DNA of 16,447 nucleotides from JBBKXP01 sp038251315 (GTDB taxonomy: Bacteria; Pseudomonadota; Alphaproteobacteria; Rhodobacterales; Rhodobacteraceae): the NCBI GenBank assembly GCA_038251315.1, contig JBBSBK010000084.1:1-16447 (forward strand), read 5' to 3'. Under the pieces are notes generated by a model. The model did no database searches, had not been told where the DNA came from, and saw nothing but the letters and a program-made list of their open reading frames with translations. Positions 14,318 to 16,447 of this stretch are shown here, in pieces. The translations under genes and the position numbers were made by a program. Numbering within the stretch: position 1 is the stretch's first letter; each line of letters starts with the position of its first letter.

Positions 14318-15973
14318 ATGGCCAGCTATCAGTATGTCTATTTCATGGACGGGGTATCGAAAACCTATCCCGGCGGCAAAAAGGTCTTTGAAAACATCCG
14401 CCTGAACTTTCTTCCCGGCGTCAAGATCGGCGTCGTCGGGGTCAACGGCACCGGTAAATCGACGCTGATGCGGATCATGGCCGGCCAAGACAAGGATTTC
14501 GGGGGCGAGGCCTGGGCCGCCGAAGGCGCCCGCGTCGGCTATCTGCCGCAGGAACCCGAACTGGACGCGACGCTGACCGTGCGCGAAAACGTCATGCTGG
14601 GGGTCGCGCCGAAAAAGGCAATCCTCGACCGCTACAACGAACTGGCGATGAACTATTCCGACGAAACCGCCGACGAGATGGCGCAGTTGCAGGACGAGAT
14701 CGACGCCCAGAACCTCTGGGACCTCGACGCCCAGATCGACGTCAGCATGGAGGCGCTGCGCTGCCCGCCCGACGATGCCGACGTCACCACACTGTCTGGT
14801 GGCGAAAAACGCCGGGTGGCCTTGTGCAAACTCCTGCTCGACGCCCCCGACATGCTGCTGCTCGACGAACCGACCAACCACCTTGACGCCGAAACCATCG
14901 CGTGGCTGCAAAACCACCTGATCGACTACAAAGGCACAATCCTGATCGTCACCCACGACCGCTATTTCCTTGATGCGATCACCAGTTGGATTCTGGAACT
15001 CGACCGCGGGTCGGGGATTCCGCACGAGGGGAATTATTCCTCGTGGCTCGAAGCCAAGGCGAAACGGATGGAGCGTGAGGGGAAAGACGACAAATCCAAA
15101 CAGCGCACGCTGGAACGCGAGCTGGAATGGATGCGGCAGGGTGCCAAGGCGCGGCAGGCCAAATCCAAGGCCCGGATTTCCGCCTACAACGACCTTGCCA
15201 ACCAGTCCGAACGCGAAAAGATGGGCCGCGCCCAGATCATCATCCCCAACGGCCCGCGTCTGGGGAACAAGGTGATCGAGGTCGCCGATCTGAAAAAACA
15301 CATGGGCGACAAACTGTTGATCGAAGGGCTGAGCTTCGATCTGCCCCCCGGCGGCATCGTCGGCGTCATCGGCCCGAACGGTGCCGGCAAATCGACGCTG
15401 TTCTCGATGCTGACGGGGCAGGCCGAACCGGATTCCGGCACGATGGAATACGGCGACACGGTGAAACTGTCCTACGTCGACCAATCGCGCGATGCTTTGG
15501 CAGCAGGCGCGACGGTCTGGGAGGAAATCACCGGCGGCGCGGAAGTGATCGAACTTGGCGACGCCTCGATGAACTCGCGCGCCTACTGCTCGGCCTTCAA
15601 CTTCAAGGGCGGCGATCAGCAGAAAAAGGTCGGGTCGCTGTCGGGGGGAGAGCGGAACCGGGTCCACATGGCCAAACTCCTGAAATCAGGCGGCAACGTC
15701 CTGCTGCTCGACGAACCGACGAACGATCTGGACGTGGAAACGCTGCGGGCGCTGGAAGACGCACTGGTCGATTTCGCCGGCTGCGCCGTGGTCATCAGCC
15801 ACGACCGCTTCTTCCTCGACCGCATTTGCACCCATATCCTCGCCTTCGAAGGCGATGCCCATGTGGAATGGTTCCAGGGCAACTTTGCCGACTACGAAGA
15901 GGACAAGAAACGACGGCTGGGCGCGGATGCGCTCGAGCCGAAGCGGGTGAAGTTCAAGAAGTTCGTCCGTTGA
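14318..15973 (+). CDS. ettA: energy-dependent translational throttle protein (ABC-F)
   Basis: A 551-residue cytoplasmic ABC-F ATPase with two nucleotide-binding domains and no membrane domain. The first has Walker A GVNGTGKST (41-49), signature LSGGEKRR (159-166) and Walker B LLLDEPTNHLD (180-190). The second has GPNGAGKST (352-360), LSGGERNR (441-448) and LLLDEPTNDLD (462-472). The arm insert (about 90-135) and the charged linker between the domains (about 240-320) are the features that separate EttA from other ABC-F proteins. EttA binds the ribosomal E site and gates the first peptide bond according to energy state. The ATG follows the GGDEF-EAL stop by 33 bases, with GCGGAGC upstream, so the two may share a transcript. 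Its stop lies in the hairpin at 15968-15994. Confidence 0.95.
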   Translation: MASYQYVYFMDGVSKTYPGGKKVFENIRLNFLPGVKIGVVGVNGTGKSTLMRIMAGQDKDFGGEAWAAEGARVGYLPQEPELDATLTVRENVMLGVAPKKAILDRYNELAMNYSDETADEMAQLQDEIDAQNLWDLDAQIDVSMEALRCPPDDADVTTLSGGEKRRVALCKLLLDAPDMLLLDEPTNHLDAETIAWLQNHLIDYKGTILIVTHDRYFLDAITSWILELDRGSGIPHEGNYSSWLEAKAKRMEREGKDDKSKQRTLERELEWMRQGAKARQAKSKARISAYNDLANQSEREKMGRAQIIIPNGPRLGNKVIEVADLKKHMGDKLLIEGLSFDLPPGGIVGVIGPNGAGKSTLFSMLTGQAEPDSGTMEYGDTVKLSYVDQSRDALAAGATVWEEITGGAEVIELGDASMNSRAYCSAFNFKGGDQQKKVGSLSGGERNRVHMAKLLKSGGNVLLLDEPTNDLDVETLRALEDALVDFAGCAVVISHDRFFLDRICTHILAFEGDAHVEWFQGNFADYEEDKKRRLGADALEPKRVKFKKFVR

Positions 15974-15994
15974 ACGGCCACAGGCCGTTCAACG
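15968..15994 (+). terminator. strong hairpin spanning the ettA stop codon
   Basis: CGTTGAACGGCC (15968-15979), loop ACA, GGCCGTTCAACG (15983-15994) is a perfect 12-pair stem, and the TGA stop of ettA (15971-15973) lies in its 5' arm. No T run follows, so it is not a classic intrinsic terminator. It may protect the 3' end of the mRNA or help end transcription together with the next hairpin. Confidence 0.5.
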
Positions 15995-15995
15995 A

Positions 15996-16017
15996 CTGCG
16001 CGAAAGCGAATGCGCAG
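15996..16017. repeat. second hairpin downstream of ettA
   Basis: CTGCGC (15996-16001), ten bases, GCGCAG (16012-16017) forms a six-pair stem directly after the hairpin over the ettA stop. The two are separated by one base, giving a compact double-hairpin element. Confidence 0.45.
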
Positions 16018-16054
16018 CAATCGCGTGCGCACCCCGGTTCAGGTTCTGTGTTCA

Positions 16055-16068
16055 TTGCGTAAACGCAA
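16055..16068. promoter_or_regulatory. TTGCGT-AA-ACGCAA palindrome, operator-like
   Basis: A perfect 6-2-6 palindrome whose two-base centre is too short for a stable hairpin, so a DNA-binding dimer is more likely. With a two-base bulge the symmetry extends to TCATT on the left and AATGA on the right. It lies 29 bases before the ATG of the small membrane protein at 16098. LacI-type repressors bind sites of this general form, but no regulator is encoded nearby. Confidence 0.4.
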
Positions 16069-16097
16069 AATGACATCAGCTATTTTTGAGGTCCTTG

Positions 16098-16436
16098 ATG
16101 GACTGGTTCGGAATTGTGGGCGCTGTCGGGCTAGGCTCGTTGTTGACTGTAATCATTCAATGGTTTCTCGCTCGCTCCGACAAATCTCGAGAGCTAAATT
16201 TCGTTGAGAAGAAAGCCGCCTACATAGGATTTTGGGAGGCAATGTACCAATCGGAAATTCAAAAAACTGATAGCACTGCTTTGCAGGTGGGTCATTGGGC
16301 TGCATGGTGCGAATTGGTTGGCCCGGAAACAGCTACCTGTTCCATCCCGGATGATCACATTTCCCCTCGGCGATCAGCGCTGTTCATGGCAAGATCGGTT
16401 CTGAGGGAACTTCGGGACGGGGAGCCACCATGCTGA
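16098..16436 (+). CDS. small unknown membrane protein, AT-rich
   Basis: A 112-residue protein I do not recognise. Residues 4-24 (FGIVGAVGLGSLLTVIIQWFL) form one membrane helix, followed by ARSDKSREL and a predicted cytoplasmic helix EKKAAYIGFWEAMYQSE; this layout of a short anchor plus an E-K-AAY helix occurs in various uncharacterised accessory proteins. The remaining part is soluble. I chose the ATG at 16098 because GAGGTCC precedes it; a TTG at 16086 in frame would add four residues. It is visibly AT-richer than ettA and its codons differ from those of its neighbours, which suggests recent arrival. Its TGA overlaps the start of the next gene at 16430. Confidence 0.6.
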   Translation: MDWFGIVGAVGLGSLLTVIIQWFLARSDKSRELNFVEKKAAYIGFWEAMYQSEIQKTDSTALQVGHWAAWCELVGPETATCSIPDDHISPRRSALFMARSVLRELRDGEPPC

Positions 16437-16447
16437 TTAATCTTCAC
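16430..16447 (+). CDS. start of a further gene, cut off at the window edge
   Basis: ATG at 16430 is preceded by GGGGAGCCACC, a strong ribosome-binding site, and overlaps the stop of the small membrane protein by seven bases, which is the usual sign of translational coupling. Only six residues (MLINLH) are visible before the window ends, so nothing can be said about function. Confidence 0.45.

Noticed and set aside
13730..15667. A 645-codon minus-strand open frame
   Set aside because: It lies antisense to the EAL domain and ettA, which both have clear family motifs; the product shows no domain features.

Overview
The window looks like chromosomal DNA of an alphaproteobacterium, most likely a marine member of the Rhodobacteraceae (Roseobacter-type). 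This is inferred from the high GC content, a class I lysyl-tRNA synthetase, and a set of protein families common in that group: DUF4864, DUF3995, a GH28-related beta-helix protein, a TFIIB-type zinc-ribbon protein and a YghZ-type aldo/keto reductase. No database search was possible. Most genes are intact housekeeping or conserved genes. The two edges are visibly AT-richer and look accessory.

Layout. (1) 1-760: a possible C-terminal gene fragment, a membrane-anchored NYN/Zc3h12a-type RNase gene (minus) and a nested inverted repeat. (2) 778-1949, minus: a compact apparent operon of zinc-ribbon protein, rhodanese, DUF4160 and DUF2442; the last two form a small overlapping pair. (3) 2075-3054: a DUF218/YdcF-family gene, tRNA-Ala(CGC) and a convergent DUF3995 membrane protein, packed with almost no spacers. 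(4) 3091-5433, minus: a lone 762-residue right-handed beta-helix (pectate-lyase/GH28-like) gene with its own intrinsic terminator and a structured leader. I consider it a candidate gene-transfer-agent or phage-type spike protein. (5) 5613-8433, minus: DUF4864 exported protein, ChaC-like gamma-glutamylcyclotransferase and class I LysRS. (6) 8559-8978, plus: a TerB-like protein. (7) 8983-12198, minus: aldo/keto reductase, nadD and dacB (PBP4-type), probably one unit. (8) 12386-15973, plus: a PAS-GGDEF-EAL cyclic-di-GMP protein, then the ABC-F translation factor ettA. (9) 15968-16447: a cluster of hairpins and a palindrome, then a small unknown membrane protein whose end overlaps the start of another gene cut off by the window edge.

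How they work together: most units are independent (NAD synthesis, peptidoglycan trimming, aminoacylation, translation control, c-di-GMP turnover, glutathione turnover). The most interesting unexplained parts are the orphan beta-helix protein with its leader structures, the DUF4160/DUF2442 pair coupled to a rhodanese, the nested inverted repeat at 697-760, and the truncated AT-rich unit at the right edge. No CRISPR array, IS element, integrase or rRNA gene is visible.
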